This document shows, in pieces, positions 27,174-35,285 of a DNA stretch of 64,000 nt. The translations under genes were made by a program, and so were the position numbers. The number at the start of each line of letters is the position of its first letter. Position 1 is the stretch's first letter. The DNA is from Croceivirga sp. (GTDB lineage: Bacteria; Bacteroidota; Bacteroidia; Flavobacteriales; Flavobacteriaceae). The stretch spans positions 106,626 to 170,625 of the forward strand of contig JANQRG010000050.1 in NCBI GenBank assembly GCA_028284665.1, read 5' to 3'. The notes under the pieces were generated by a model. It was not told where the DNA came from. It was given only the letters and a program-made list of their open reading frames with translations, and ran no database searches.

Positions 27174-28103
27174 ATGAAAACACCTGGCAAAACGATCTTC
27201 ACCCTGGTATTCCTATCATTTTTGTCTGCTTTCATCATAGCTCAAAACAATGAAGTCTCCATCGACCAAAGCAAACATGAAGGCCTGGTTGAATTACATT
27301 CAGACGGCTCCATTAAAGTCTTACATAGCAAAGGATACCAAACCGAAGCTGAAAAACAAGTCACTTTAATTTCAGACGCCTACACATTTCTCTCAAATAT
27401 CATGGGTGAGAAAAAGGCGTTTTGCGTGCTGGTGGTCGCCGAGGAAGATTGGTCAAAAAATGCCTACATGGCTGTACCGGGATTGCCGGAATACTATAAA
27501 GGGAACATTATCGTAGGCGCCGGGCAAAACGCAATGGCAGATAACTATACACAAATGGTCAGCAGTTTTTCAAAGGAAATGACCAAAACACTTTACGAGG
27601 TCTACCAAAATGAGGCGGGGGAGTTGGATATGAAACTGTTTTTCGATAAGCTGGCGATTCACGAACTGACCCATAATTTTCAAGACCCCAATAATCAAAG
27701 TGGGTATTCCGTGAGCCGATGGCTGGAGGAACTTCATGCCAATATGGGCCTGTATGCCTATTACAAAAGTGAACGCCCTGAAGAACTAAAATACATTACT
27801 ACCCTGGTAAATTTCAGTATAAACCATCCTCCACCGGATACCCGGTTCACCGCCCTGGAGGATTTTGATGCAAATTATTACACCATGACCCCAAGCGATT
27901 ACGGGATGTACCAAATGAAGTTCACCAAAACCGCTGAAAGGATTATAGACAGTCTTGGCAATGACATCCTAAAACCCCTGAATGATTTCATCGTGAAATA
28001 CGACGAATCCTTTAAAGACAAAATGCCCTTGTCCGCTATAAAAACAAAACTTGGAGAAGAAGTGCATCCGGTTTTTGTACAGGTTATTGAAAAATGGGAA
28101 TAA
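27174..28103 (+). CDS. Secreted protein with HExxH-like zinc-protease motif
   Basis: 309 residues from the ATG at 27174; the open frame extends to a TTG at 27135, but the ATG gives a clean signal peptide (MKTPGKTIFTLVFLSFLSAFIIAQ). The middle holds AIHELTHNFQDP, an HExTH zincin motif, with WLEELHANMG about 20 residues later giving a possible third, glutamate ligand, as in gluzincins. I know no named family for it; it resembles generic metallopeptidase-like periplasmic proteins. It lies 60 bases after polA but has its own upstream space. Substrate unknown; proteolytic activity is inferred from the motif alone. Confidence 0.75.
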   Translation: MKTPGKTIFTLVFLSFLSAFIIAQNNEVSIDQSKHEGLVELHSDGSIKVLHSKGYQTEAEKQVTLISDAYTFLSNIMGEKKAFCVLVVAEEDWSKNAYMAVPGLPEYYKGNIIVGAGQNAMADNYTQMVSSFSKEMTKTLYEVYQNEAGELDMKLFFDKLAIHELTHNFQDPNNQSGYSVSRWLEELHANMGLYAYYKSERPEELKYITTLVNFSINHPPPDTRFTALEDFDANYYTMTPSDYGMYQMKFTKTAERIIDSLGNDILKPLNDFIVKYDESFKDKMPLSAIKTKLGEEVHPVFVQVIEKWE

Positions 28104-28138
28104 GAAAAAGACGCCTTATGGATACCTTTTCAGTATTA

Positions 28139-28225
28139 ACTATTCGTTTTCTTGTGCCAGGCTATGGCCGGTTTAAACCTTGCTTTCTTCACCTTTCCTG
28201 AACTTTCCTGTAACGATTTTGTTCA
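28139..28225 (-). pseudogene. Relic of a small-protein gene (partial copy of the gene at 29728)
   Basis: On the minus strand this stretch resembles the 3' half of the small gene at 29728-29880 and the bases just after it: the segment encoding KKARFKPAIAW corresponds to KKTKFKLALGW, and ACGAATAGT follows both. The relic lacks a start, carries an in-frame TGA upstream and has lost the stop after Trp. Together with the intact gene it brackets the S41 peptidase gene, suggesting a local duplication. Confidence 0.6.
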
Positions 28226-28252
28226 GGGTACATCTTTAGTTAAATTGATGCT

Positions 28253-29677
28253 ATGACCAAACTTTTCCTCTCACTTGCACTTTGCATGCTAATTTTCTCT
28301 TGTCAGTCCCCAAAAAATCAATCCTCCTTAAACGGGGTTTGGCAATCGTTGGGTTCCGGCTGGGTGTTGGCTGTTCAGGACAGTACGCAATATGCGTTGT
28401 ATGATGTAACCCAAAACTCCTGTTTACCTAATCGCTCAGCTTCGTTGTCCGAGATCTTACCTTCACTACAGATTATTTCGGACACCCTTTACTGGAAAAA
28501 AGGCGTAATGACCTATTACTTTACCAAAGCTGATGAAGTTCCTGCGCGTTGTAAACAAACCCTTTCCGAAACACAAAAAAGGGAGCCGCTGCACAATTTT
28601 GAAGTATTTGCCGAAACGGTACAAGAGCACTATACCTTTATGGAACTGAACCGGGTAAATTGGGACGCACTGTACATGAGGCAAAAAGCCAAGGTACTTG
28701 CCGATCCCACCGCAACTACACTATACACCGTCCTGGAAGAAACCCAGGAGGTATTGCATGACAATCATGCCTATTTGGAGGCAGATGAGGCTACTTATCT
28801 TGCACTGGACGCTTTAGAGGCGGAAAAAGAAATTGGGAGTGAAGAAAATGATGTTCCGGAAATAGGAGATTTCCAGATCGCACAGCAAGTAGCACAACAC
28901 CATCTCAACCAAGAAATGACCCGGGATTCCTGGCTGCTTCAATGGGGGGAGCTAGAGGATGGAATAGGTTATATTCAAATAAAAGCCATGTGGTTACATG
29001 CCGACCTGGACATGCCCAAAGTGTTGATCGAAGCGGTGGGTTATGTGGACGCCTATGTGCAGACCTTCCAGGAAATGTATGAAGGGACTTACATTGACAT
29101 GGAGATAGCCGGTATTCGAGAAACGATGGAACAGGTGCTAGCCGACCTTTCGGATATGGATGCAATTGTGTTAGATGTTCGGTTTAACGGCGGAGGGCAG
29201 GATGCGGTAAGCTTTGAGATCCTCCGATGGTTTAACGACCAAAAACGACCTATTGTACATCAAAAACTAAAATACGGATCAGGGTTTTCTCCTACTACTA
29301 CCCTTAGTCTTGAAGGGATGGAAAATGCGTATACCCGTCCTGTGTATCTACTCACTTCACCACAAACAGGAAGTGCCGCTGAAGCGCTTACCATTGCTTC
29401 CCTAACCCTGCCGCATGCTAAAAGAATAGGAGCGTCCACTTCCGGAGCATTGTCCACCGCCCTGGAAAAGCAGTTACCCAATGGCTGGCACTTTGCCTTA
29501 TCCAACGAGATCTATATGGACCTGCAGGATAGGGTTTTTGAAAATACCGGTGTTCCGGTAGACTACAAGTTGGACTATCCCAGGGAACGACAAGCCTTTT
29601 TTAGGAGTGTTGCCCAGGACCTGGAACAAGACAAAACGGACATCCTCAACGCCATTAAAGCGCTTAGCACAAACTAA
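28253..29677 (+). CDS. S41 family (C-terminal processing/tricorn-like) serine peptidase, lipoprotein
   Basis: 474 residues. The lipoprotein signal is MTKLFLSLALCMLIFSC (Cys17), so it is anchored in the envelope. The first part is a small beta domain (about 20-90, SLNGVWQSLGSGW), followed by a helical cap and the peptidase core: GYIQIKAMW near 243, LDVRFNGGGQ near 305, and PQTGSAAEALTIASL near 367, where the Ser in TGSAAE is the expected nucleophile; GASTSGALS and LSNEIYMD follow. No PDZ domain is evident, as in several Bacteroidota S41 peptidases. It probably trims peptides in the periplasm; no binding partner is nearby. Confidence 0.88.
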   Translation: MTKLFLSLALCMLIFSCQSPKNQSSLNGVWQSLGSGWVLAVQDSTQYALYDVTQNSCLPNRSASLSEILPSLQIISDTLYWKKGVMTYYFTKADEVPARCKQTLSETQKREPLHNFEVFAETVQEHYTFMELNRVNWDALYMRQKAKVLADPTATTLYTVLEETQEVLHDNHAYLEADEATYLALDALEAEKEIGSEENDVPEIGDFQIAQQVAQHHLNQEMTRDSWLLQWGELEDGIGYIQIKAMWLHADLDMPKVLIEAVGYVDAYVQTFQEMYEGTYIDMEIAGIRETMEQVLADLSDMDAIVLDVRFNGGGQDAVSFEILRWFNDQKRPIVHQKLKYGSGFSPTTTLSLEGMENAYTRPVYLLTSPQTGSAAEALTIASLTLPHAKRIGASTSGALSTALEKQLPNGWHFALSNEIYMDLQDRVFENTGVPVDYKLDYPRERQAFFRSVAQDLEQDKTDILNAIKALSTN

Positions 29678-29678
29678 A

Positions 29679-29704
29679 AAAGGCATCGATTTCCCGATGC
29701 CTTT
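29679..29704 (-). terminator. Rho-independent terminator of the small gene
   Basis: A 10-base perfect stem AAAGGCATCG / CGATGCCTTT with a 6-base loop; on the minus strand it is followed by a T run (six T in all). On the plus strand the T run is only three, so it mainly serves the small minus-strand gene and only weakly the S41 gene. Confidence 0.88.
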
Positions 29705-29727
29705 AGTTATCTACTATTCGTTTTTGC

Positions 29728-29880
29728 TTACCAGCCCAGGGCTAGTTTAAACTTTGTTTTCTTTTCTTTCTTTGCTTTTTCACTTTCCCGTACACGGGCT
29801 TCCTTTTCAACATGTGCAAACAGTTCCATTGAAAACGGATAGGTTTGCCATACGTTTGGATAATGTACTAACTTTTTCAT
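29728..29880 (-). CDS. 50-residue basic small protein of unknown function
   Basis: A small gene read directly from the bases: ATG at 29880, TAA at 29728. The protein starts MKKLVHYPNVWQTYPF and ends KFKLALGW, with a strongly charged middle (Glu/Lys/Arg, about residues 25-44). No signal peptide or membrane helix. It forms a complete transcription unit: a promoter-like TTG-N20-GAATTTTG 29 bases upstream (one mismatch to the -7 consensus) and a terminator 24 bases downstream. A decayed relative lies at 28139-28225. I do not recognise a family. The Trp-ended tail and charged helix could bind nucleic acid or a partner protein, but that is a guess. Confidence 0.65.
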   Translation of the reverse strand: MKKLVHYPNVWQTYPFSMELFAHVEKEARVRESEKAKKEKKTKFKLALGW

Positions 29881-29909
29881 GTCTACAGTTTTTTGAATAA
29901 AATGAGTCG

Positions 29910-29940
29910 CAAAATTCCCCTAAACCCTACACCACCACAA
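29910..29940 (-). promoter_or_regulatory. Promoter of the small-protein gene
   Basis: On the minus strand: TTG (29938-29940), 20 bases, GAATTTTG (29910-29917). This fits the Bacteroidota TTG/TAnnTTTG promoter with one mismatch, and lies 29 bases before the start codon. Confidence 0.5.
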
Positions 29941-30080
29941 CAACAGAATTATCATTTTTCTATGCTATATTACCCCATAATGTTGTTTTTAACAGTCTTT
30001 TAAGGCAATATCCTATAGTCTACCTATAAAATGCATACATAATTACGATAAGATCAAGATGAAAACCTTAGAAATATCCG

Positions 30081-30524
30081 CTAGAGGGTGTAGTTCTTCC
30101 CTATCTTTTCCAATACGGTCAAAAAAGTAGTAAAATCTTCTGGCTGGATAGCCTTGATCGCCCGTTTTCGCAATTGAAACGCATGCGGTAATACTTTGTG
30201 GATAATAGCCTGACCTTTGGGTGTCAGTTCCAATTTGAAGCGTTTTTGATCGCCATCAAAACGACTTTTTTTGATCCATTCCTTGCGTTCCAGTCCCCCA
30301 ATTACCCGGGATATTGTGGCGCGATTACGAAAGTTGGATTGTACAATATCCCGTTGCGAGGCAGTATCACCCATTTCATAGATCTGGTGTAGGATCACCC
30401 ATTGTTCAATGGTCATGGCTATCTCCAGGCTTTCAAACTTTCGCAGATAAGCCTCCTGTATCCTTCTCAATACCTGATCCAAATGAAGCCCAATGCCTTG
30501 TATTTCGTCTATTTGGTTTAACAT
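30081..30524 (-). CDS. MarR-family transcriptional regulator
   Basis: 147 residues with the winged-helix layout of MarR proteins: dimerisation helices at both ends (1-30 and 115-147), the recognition helix region SQRDIVQSNFRNRATISRVIGGLERKEWI-type near 56-85 and the wing FDGDQKRFKLELTPKG near 88-104. It is divergent from the tyrosine-degradation operon, with 173 bases between the two starts that contain a palindrome overlapping the hppD promoter, so it probably controls that operon in response to an aromatic ligand (inference). The N-terminal MLNQIDEIQGIGL start at 30524 is the only ATG that fits. Confidence 0.9.
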   Translation of the reverse strand: MLNQIDEIQGIGLHLDQVLRRIQEAYLRKFESLEIAMTIEQWVILHQIYEMGDTASQRDIVQSNFRNRATISRVIGGLERKEWIKKSRFDGDQKRFKLELTPKGQAIIHKVLPHAFQLRKRAIKAIQPEDFTTFLTVLEKIGKNYTL

Positions 30525-30565
30525 TCCGTCATTCTCTCAAAAGTGGGAACCGACACATTGATGAG

Positions 30566-30586
30566 ATTCCGTGCCAAGCACGGAAT
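30566..30586. repeat. Short hairpin repeat in the MarR/hppD gap
   Basis: A perfect 9-base stem ATTCCGTGC / GCACGGAAT around a CAA loop. Its surroundings (gagattccgtgccaagc) match dispersed flavobacterial repeats I recall, so it is more likely a repeat than an operator. Confidence 0.6.
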
Positions 30587-30646
30587 GACATTCGCTTTTT
30601 AACCTAAAATTTTAATTCTAAAACGCTTTCGTAATTCAAAAATACG

Positions 30647-30671
30647 TATTTTTGTTGCATTAACAACAAAA
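30647..30671 (+). promoter_or_regulatory. hppD operon promoter overlapped by a palindromic operator
   Basis: TATTTTTG (30647-30654) matches the TAnnTTTG -7 box exactly; no clear TTG -33 box is seen. An 8-base inverted repeat TTTTGTTG (30650-30657) / CAACAAAA (30664-30671) with a 6-base spacer covers the -7 box and the expected transcription start, a typical site for repression by a MarR dimer. Confidence 0.6.
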
Positions 30672-30697
30672 TTAGTTTTCATTCTAAATATCACGTC

Positions 30698-31831
30698 ATG
30701 GAGACATCAACCCTACCCAAAGCTCAGGGCGAAGCAAAGGACTTTATGCCTATCAACGGGACTGACTACGTCGAACTTTATGTGGGCAATTCTAAGCAAG
30801 CTGCTCATTTCTACAAAACCGCTTTTGGTTTTCAATCCCACGCCTATGCAGGTTTAGAGACCGGCCTTAAAGACCGTGAGAGTTACGTAGTGATCCAGGA
30901 TAAAATACGCCTGATTTTGACCTCCCCTTTAAAAAGTGGCACCGAAATCGGAAAGCATATCGACAAACATGGTGATGGCGTAAAAGTTGTGGCACTATGG
31001 GTAGATGACGCTACCTATGCTTACGAGACGGCTATCGCAAAAGGTGCGAGATCCTATATGGAGCCGAAGGTGGAAGAAGATAAAGATGGAAAGGTAGTCC
31101 GTTCCGGGATCTATACCTATGGCGAAACCGTCCATATCTTTGTTGAGCGCAAGGACTATAATGGCACTTTTTTACCAGGGTATAAGAAATGGGAAACCCC
31201 AGACTACAATCCGGAGCCTGTAGGTCTGAAGTACGTAGATCACATGGTGGGCAACGTAGGGTGGAATAAAATGAACCATTGGGTGGCCTTTTATGAAGAT
31301 GTGATGGGTTTCAAGAACATCCTTTCGTTTGATGACAATGATATCTCCACCGAGTATACCGCCCTTATGAGTAAGGTCATGAGTAATGGCAATGGTCGTA
31401 TTAAATTTCCGATCAACGAACCCGCGGAAGGGAAAAAGAAATCGCAAGTTGAGGAATACCTGGATTTTTATGAAGGAGAAGGCGTTCAGCATGTCGCTGT
31501 GGCCACGGATGACATCATCAAAACCGTTCGACAGCTGCGAAGCCGTGGTGTAGAATTTCTACGGGTACCTGATACGTACTACGAAGCAGTGACGGATCGC
31601 GTAGGGAAGATAGATGAGGATATTGCGCCCTTAAAAGAATTGGGCATATTGGTAGATCGTGATGATGAAGGCTATCTGCTACAAATATTTACACGCCCTG
31701 TGGAGCCGAGGCCAACCATGTTCTTTGAAATCATTCAACGAAAAGGTGCACAGTCCTTCGGAAAGGGTAACTTCAAGGCGCTGTTTGAAGCTATTGAACG
31801 TGAGCAGGAGTTGCGAGGCACCTTGCATTAA
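30698..31831 (+). CDS. hppD: 4-hydroxyphenylpyruvate dioxygenase
   Basis: Non-haem Fe(II) enzyme that converts 4-hydroxyphenylpyruvate to homogentisate with O2, the second step of tyrosine degradation. 377 residues, two vicinal-oxygen-chelate halves. The iron ligands are visible: His182 in VDHMVGN, His265 in VQHVAVATDD, Glu344 in FFEIIQRKG. RPVEPRPTMFFEI near 334 is the usual C-terminal signature. First gene of a five-gene plus-strand operon (hppD, hmgA, fahA, flavin reductase, aminotransferase), 14 bases before hmgA, and behind a palindrome-covered promoter shared in its gap with a MarR regulator. Confidence 0.97.
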   Translation: METSTLPKAQGEAKDFMPINGTDYVELYVGNSKQAAHFYKTAFGFQSHAYAGLETGLKDRESYVVIQDKIRLILTSPLKSGTEIGKHIDKHGDGVKVVALWVDDATYAYETAIAKGARSYMEPKVEEDKDGKVVRSGIYTYGETVHIFVERKDYNGTFLPGYKKWETPDYNPEPVGLKYVDHMVGNVGWNKMNHWVAFYEDVMGFKNILSFDDNDISTEYTALMSKVMSNGNGRIKFPINEPAEGKKKSQVEEYLDFYEGEGVQHVAVATDDIIKTVRQLRSRGVEFLRVPDTYYEAVTDRVGKIDEDIAPLKELGILVDRDDEGYLLQIFTRPVEPRPTMFFEIIQRKGAQSFGKGNFKALFEAIEREQELRGTLH

Positions 31832-31845
31832 TCAAATTTAAAACT

Positions 31846-33003
31846 ATGCCGATCTATCACAAACTCGGAACTATTCCGCAAAAGCGGCACACCCAATTTG
31901 AAAAACCGGATGGCAGTTTGTACTACGAACAATTGTTCGGTACCATCGGTTTTGACGGGATGTCTTCGCTGTTGTACCACATTCATCGTCCTACCCAGGT
32001 GAAAGCAGTAGGTACTCCCCTGGATGTAAGTCCCAAAATAGCAGTAGCCAAAAACATCACTTCCCGGAAATTGATTGGTTTTGATGTTCCGGCCAAAGAC
32101 GATTTCCTTGAAGCCCGGGAACCGCTAATGGTCAATAGTGATGTACATGTTGGCCTGGCAGCGCCCAACAAATCGCTTACCGACTATTTTTATAAAAATT
32201 CCGATGCTGATGAGCTGTTGTTTATTCATAAGGGATCGGGGACGTTAAAGACCTTTTTGGGGGACATTCCATTCGAATATGGCGACTATCTGGTCATTCC
32301 CCGGGGGATGATCTATCAGGTGGAATTTGATACAGAGGACAACCGTATCCTCTATGCGGAATCATTTCACCCGATATATACGCCAAAACGGTATCGCAAC
32401 TGGTTTGGCCAATTGTTAGAGCATTCTCCTTTTTGTGAACGCGATTACAAATTACCACAGGATTTGGTGGCCCATGATGAAAAAGGGGAATTTCTGCTAA
32501 AGATCAAAAAACAAGGTGTTTTGCATAGCCTTGTCTATGCCTCGCATCCCTTTGATGTTGTTGGCTGGGATGGCTACAACTATCCCTACGGATTCTCCAT
32601 TCACAACTTCGAGCCTATTACGGGAAGGGTACATCAACCCCCTCCGGTGCATCAGACTTTTGAGACAAGTGCTTTTGTCGTATGTTCGTTCTGTCCCCGT
32701 CTATACGATTATCATCCGAAAGCCATTCCCGCGCCCTACAACCACTCCAATATCGATTCTGATGAGGTGTTGTATTATGTAGACGGCGATTTTATGAGTC
32801 GAACAGGAATAGGCCCTGGCTATATTTCATTACATCCTGCCGGTATCCCCCATGGACCACATCCCGGCACGTATGAAGCAAGTATTGGGAAAAAGGGAAC
32901 GGAAGAACTGGCCGTGATGATCGACACCTTTAAACCCCTAATGCTTACCGAAAATGCACTCAAAATTGATGATGGCAACTATTATCAATCCTGGTTGGAG
33001 TAA
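31846..33003 (+). CDS. hmgA: Homogentisate 1,2-dioxygenase
   Basis: Opens the aromatic ring of homogentisate to give maleylacetoacetate. 385 residues, a cupin-fold protein shorter than the roughly 430-445-residue animal and proteobacterial form but typical of Bacteroidota. Visible motifs: DELLFIHKGSGTLKT near 123 (first cupin), PYNHSNIDSDEVLYYVDGDF near 300 with iron-ligand Glu region, and HPAGIPHGPHPGTYE near 331 carrying the conserved His pair. It starts 14 bases after hppD and is followed after 87 bases by fahA. Confidence 0.96.
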   Translation: MPIYHKLGTIPQKRHTQFEKPDGSLYYEQLFGTIGFDGMSSLLYHIHRPTQVKAVGTPLDVSPKIAVAKNITSRKLIGFDVPAKDDFLEAREPLMVNSDVHVGLAAPNKSLTDYFYKNSDADELLFIHKGSGTLKTFLGDIPFEYGDYLVIPRGMIYQVEFDTEDNRILYAESFHPIYTPKRYRNWFGQLLEHSPFCERDYKLPQDLVAHDEKGEFLLKIKKQGVLHSLVYASHPFDVVGWDGYNYPYGFSIHNFEPITGRVHQPPPVHQTFETSAFVVCSFCPRLYDYHPKAIPAPYNHSNIDSDEVLYYVDGDFMSRTGIGPGYISLHPAGIPHGPHPGTYEASIGKKGTEELAVMIDTFKPLMLTENALKIDDGNYYQSWLE

Positions 33004-33053
33004 TTAAAAGAACTAAGAAAACAGATAAAAGAAACAAGACTTTCTACAAACTG

Positions 33054-33088
33054 TCTTTTATCTTATTTCTCATTTCTAATATCTAAAC
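33054..33088 (+). repeat. Tandem heptamers directly upstream of fahA
   Basis: Five degenerate 7-base units: TCTTTTA, TCTTATT, TCTCATT, TCTAATA, TCTAAAC, ending two bases before the fahA ATG. Same placement as the run before polA, with a different unit. Confidence 0.7.
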
Positions 33089-33090
33089 AA

Positions 33091-34311
33091 ATGATCATAG
33101 ACATACCGGAAAACTCAGATTTTTCCATTCATAATATTCCTTTTGGGATATTTTCCACCCAAAACCGAAGCAAACGTACCGGTGTCGCTATCGGCGATCA
33201 CATCCTGGATTTGGTCGCGGTAGCAAAATTGGGTGTTTTTGACTTTGACAGCAGCGTACTGGAACGAGAAGATCTCAATGACTTTATCATGCTGGGTAAA
33301 GCTACCACTTCAAAAGTTCGCAAGGACATTCAGCAGTGGCTGCAGGAGGATACTTCCGTATTGGCCGGAAAACCGGAACTCTTTGTGTTGCAATCGGAAG
33401 CCCAAATGCACATGCCTGTTTGCGTTGGGGACTATACCGATTTTTATTCCAGCGTTGAACATGCTACCAATGTAGGCAAAATGTTTCGCGATCCGGAAAA
33501 TGCTCTGTTGCCCAACTGGAAACACATCCCGGTAGGGTACCACGGAAGGGCGAGTTCTATAGTTATTAGTGGAACACCTATCCACCGGCCCCAGGGGCAG
33601 ACCTTGCCTAAGGATGCTACTACTCCTGTTTTTGGGCCCTCCCAACGCCTGGACTTTGAACTGGAAATGGGTTTTGTGGTTGGAAAAAACACCGAGATGG
33701 GAGAATCAATATCGACCGATCAGGCCGAGGAGTATATTTTTGGACTCGTCCTGTTCAATGATTGGTCCGCGCGTGATATTCAGAAGTGGGAATATGTCCC
33801 TTTGGGGCCTTTTTTGGCCAAAAATTTTGCTTCTTCCATTTCCCCCTGGATTGTCACCTTAGACGCGCTGGAACCCTTTAGAGTACAGGGCCCTGCCCAG
33901 AATCCCAAAGTGCTTCCCTATTTGGAGTACGAGGGCAAAAAGAACTACGACATTCAGTTGGAAGTAAGCATTCGCCCCGAAGGTGGTGAAGAAACGCTAG
34001 TGTGCCATTCCAATTTTAAATATATGTATTGGAACATGGCCCAGCAATTGGCCCATCATACCGTTAACGGATGTAACGTTCATGTCGGAGACATGATGGC
34101 CTCAGGTACGATTTCAGGTAAGGATGAGCAAAGCTATGGTTCCATGTTGGAACTGGCCTGGATGGGCACCAAACCCGTTACCTTGAACAACGGCACAGAA
34201 CGAAAGTTTATTCACAACGGAGATACCGTAACCATGCGGGGATATGCGCAAAAAGACGATATTCGTGTTGGATTTGGCGAGGTAGCTACCAAAGTGTTGC
34301 CTCCTAGATAA
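33091..34311 (+). CDS. fahA: Fumarylacetoacetase
   Basis: Hydrolyses fumarylacetoacetate to fumarate and acetoacetate, the last step of tyrosine degradation. 406 residues with the N-terminal SH3-like domain (about 10-110) and the FAH catalytic domain. Metal-site and active-site motifs: DYTDFYSSVEHATNVGKMF near 114 (Asp ligand and catalytic His), ELEMGFVVG near 190 (Glu ligands), FNDWSARDIQKWEYVPLGPFL near 220 (Asp ligand). The intermediate isomerase (maleylacetoacetate isomerase) is not encoded in this operon, so that step must be done elsewhere or by another protein. Confidence 0.97.
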   Translation: MIIDIPENSDFSIHNIPFGIFSTQNRSKRTGVAIGDHILDLVAVAKLGVFDFDSSVLEREDLNDFIMLGKATTSKVRKDIQQWLQEDTSVLAGKPELFVLQSEAQMHMPVCVGDYTDFYSSVEHATNVGKMFRDPENALLPNWKHIPVGYHGRASSIVISGTPIHRPQGQTLPKDATTPVFGPSQRLDFELEMGFVVGKNTEMGESISTDQAEEYIFGLVLFNDWSARDIQKWEYVPLGPFLAKNFASSISPWIVTLDALEPFRVQGPAQNPKVLPYLEYEGKKNYDIQLEVSIRPEGGEETLVCHSNFKYMYWNMAQQLAHHTVNGCNVHVGDMMASGTISGKDEQSYGSMLELAWMGTKPVTLNNGTERKFIHNGDTVTMRGYAQKDDIRVGFGEVATKVLPPR

Positions 34312-34382
34312 AGAGGGTTTGGATAGTATATACCCCCTACCTTTCTCCATAAAGGGCCAAGATTGAAATTACAAAAGAGAAG

Positions 34383-35285
34383 ATGACAAAAACCATAGAC
34401 CCGAAGGACATCTCCCAACCCGAGCTTCACGGTATTTTGTTAACCGCTGTAGCACCACGACCCATTTGTTTTGCAAGTACTGTGGATCAGGAAGGGAATG
34501 TTAACCTAAGCCCATTCAGTTACTTCAACGTGTTTAGCTCTAATCCTCCTGTACTCATCTTTTCTCCGGCCCGAAGTGGTAGGGACAACACCCATAAGCA
34601 TTCGTATTTGAACGTAAAGGAGGTCCCGGAAGTCGTAATCAATATTGTGAACCATCCTATTGTAGAGCAAATGTCGTTGGCAAGCACTGCTTACGAAAGA
34701 GGTGTTGATGAATTTGTTAAATCGGGATTAACCCCCATTCCCAGTGAAACGATAACCCCTCCCCGTGTTGGTGAAGCCCCTGTTGCTTTTGAATGTACCG
34801 TACAACAAACTATTGAATTGTCCCAGGAACCCGGTGCAGGAAACCTGGTCCTGGCTAAAGTAGAACGTATTCATCTCAACGAAGGGTACCTGACCGAAGG
34901 GAAATTGGATACGCAAAAACTGGATTTGGTAGGGAGAATGGGAGGTAATTGGTACATCAGGGCGGTTGATGATGCCCTTTTCGAAATTCCAAAACCCATA
35001 CGGGGTAAGGGTATTGGTGTGGATGCTCTGCCTAAAGGTATACGGGAAAGCGAAATATTAACCGGCAACAACCTGGGTAGGTTGGGGAATTTGCAGCAAC
35101 TTCCGGAACAAAAGGAAATGGAAGCGATCGCCCTGGACGATGAAGTCCGTATGATGGCAAAAAAAGTTGGAGATGCCCCGGAAGTTCACAAAAAGCAACT
35201 TCACTGGTTAGCACAACGTATTTTGGAAGAAGGGGACACTGCAAAAGCAATGACCGTATTACTATATGCCGAAACCCTGTACTAA
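34383..35285 (+). CDS. Flavin reductase-like FMN-binding protein
   Basis: 300 residues with a split-barrel flavin-binding domain (about residues 15-190): APRPICFASTV near 24, LSPFSYFNVFSSNPP near 42 and NIVNHPIVEQM near 90 are the family motifs. About 100 extra C-terminal residues (charged and helical, from IPKPIRGKG on) extend past the usual length of about 180-210. It may supply reduced flavin or act on an aromatic intermediate in the tyrosine pathway. It overlaps the following aminotransferase start by one base (TAATG), so the two are translationally coupled. Confidence 0.85.
   Translation: MTKTIDPKDISQPELHGILLTAVAPRPICFASTVDQEGNVNLSPFSYFNVFSSNPPVLIFSPARSGRDNTHKHSYLNVKEVPEVVINIVNHPIVEQMSLASTAYERGVDEFVKSGLTPIPSETITPPRVGEAPVAFECTVQQTIELSQEPGAGNLVLAKVERIHLNEGYLTEGKLDTQKLDLVGRMGGNWYIRAVDDALFEIPKPIRGKGIGVDALPKGIRESEILTGNNLGRLGNLQQLPEQKEMEAIALDDEVRMMAKKVGDAPEVHKKQLHWLAQRILEEGDTAKAMTVLLYAETLY

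Noticed and set aside
30566..30586. ATTCCGTGC/GCACGGAAT hairpin as the MarR operator
   Set aside because: Its surrounding phrase looks like a dispersed flavobacterial repeat and it is 61 bases away from the -7 box; the palindrome at 30650-30671 is better placed.
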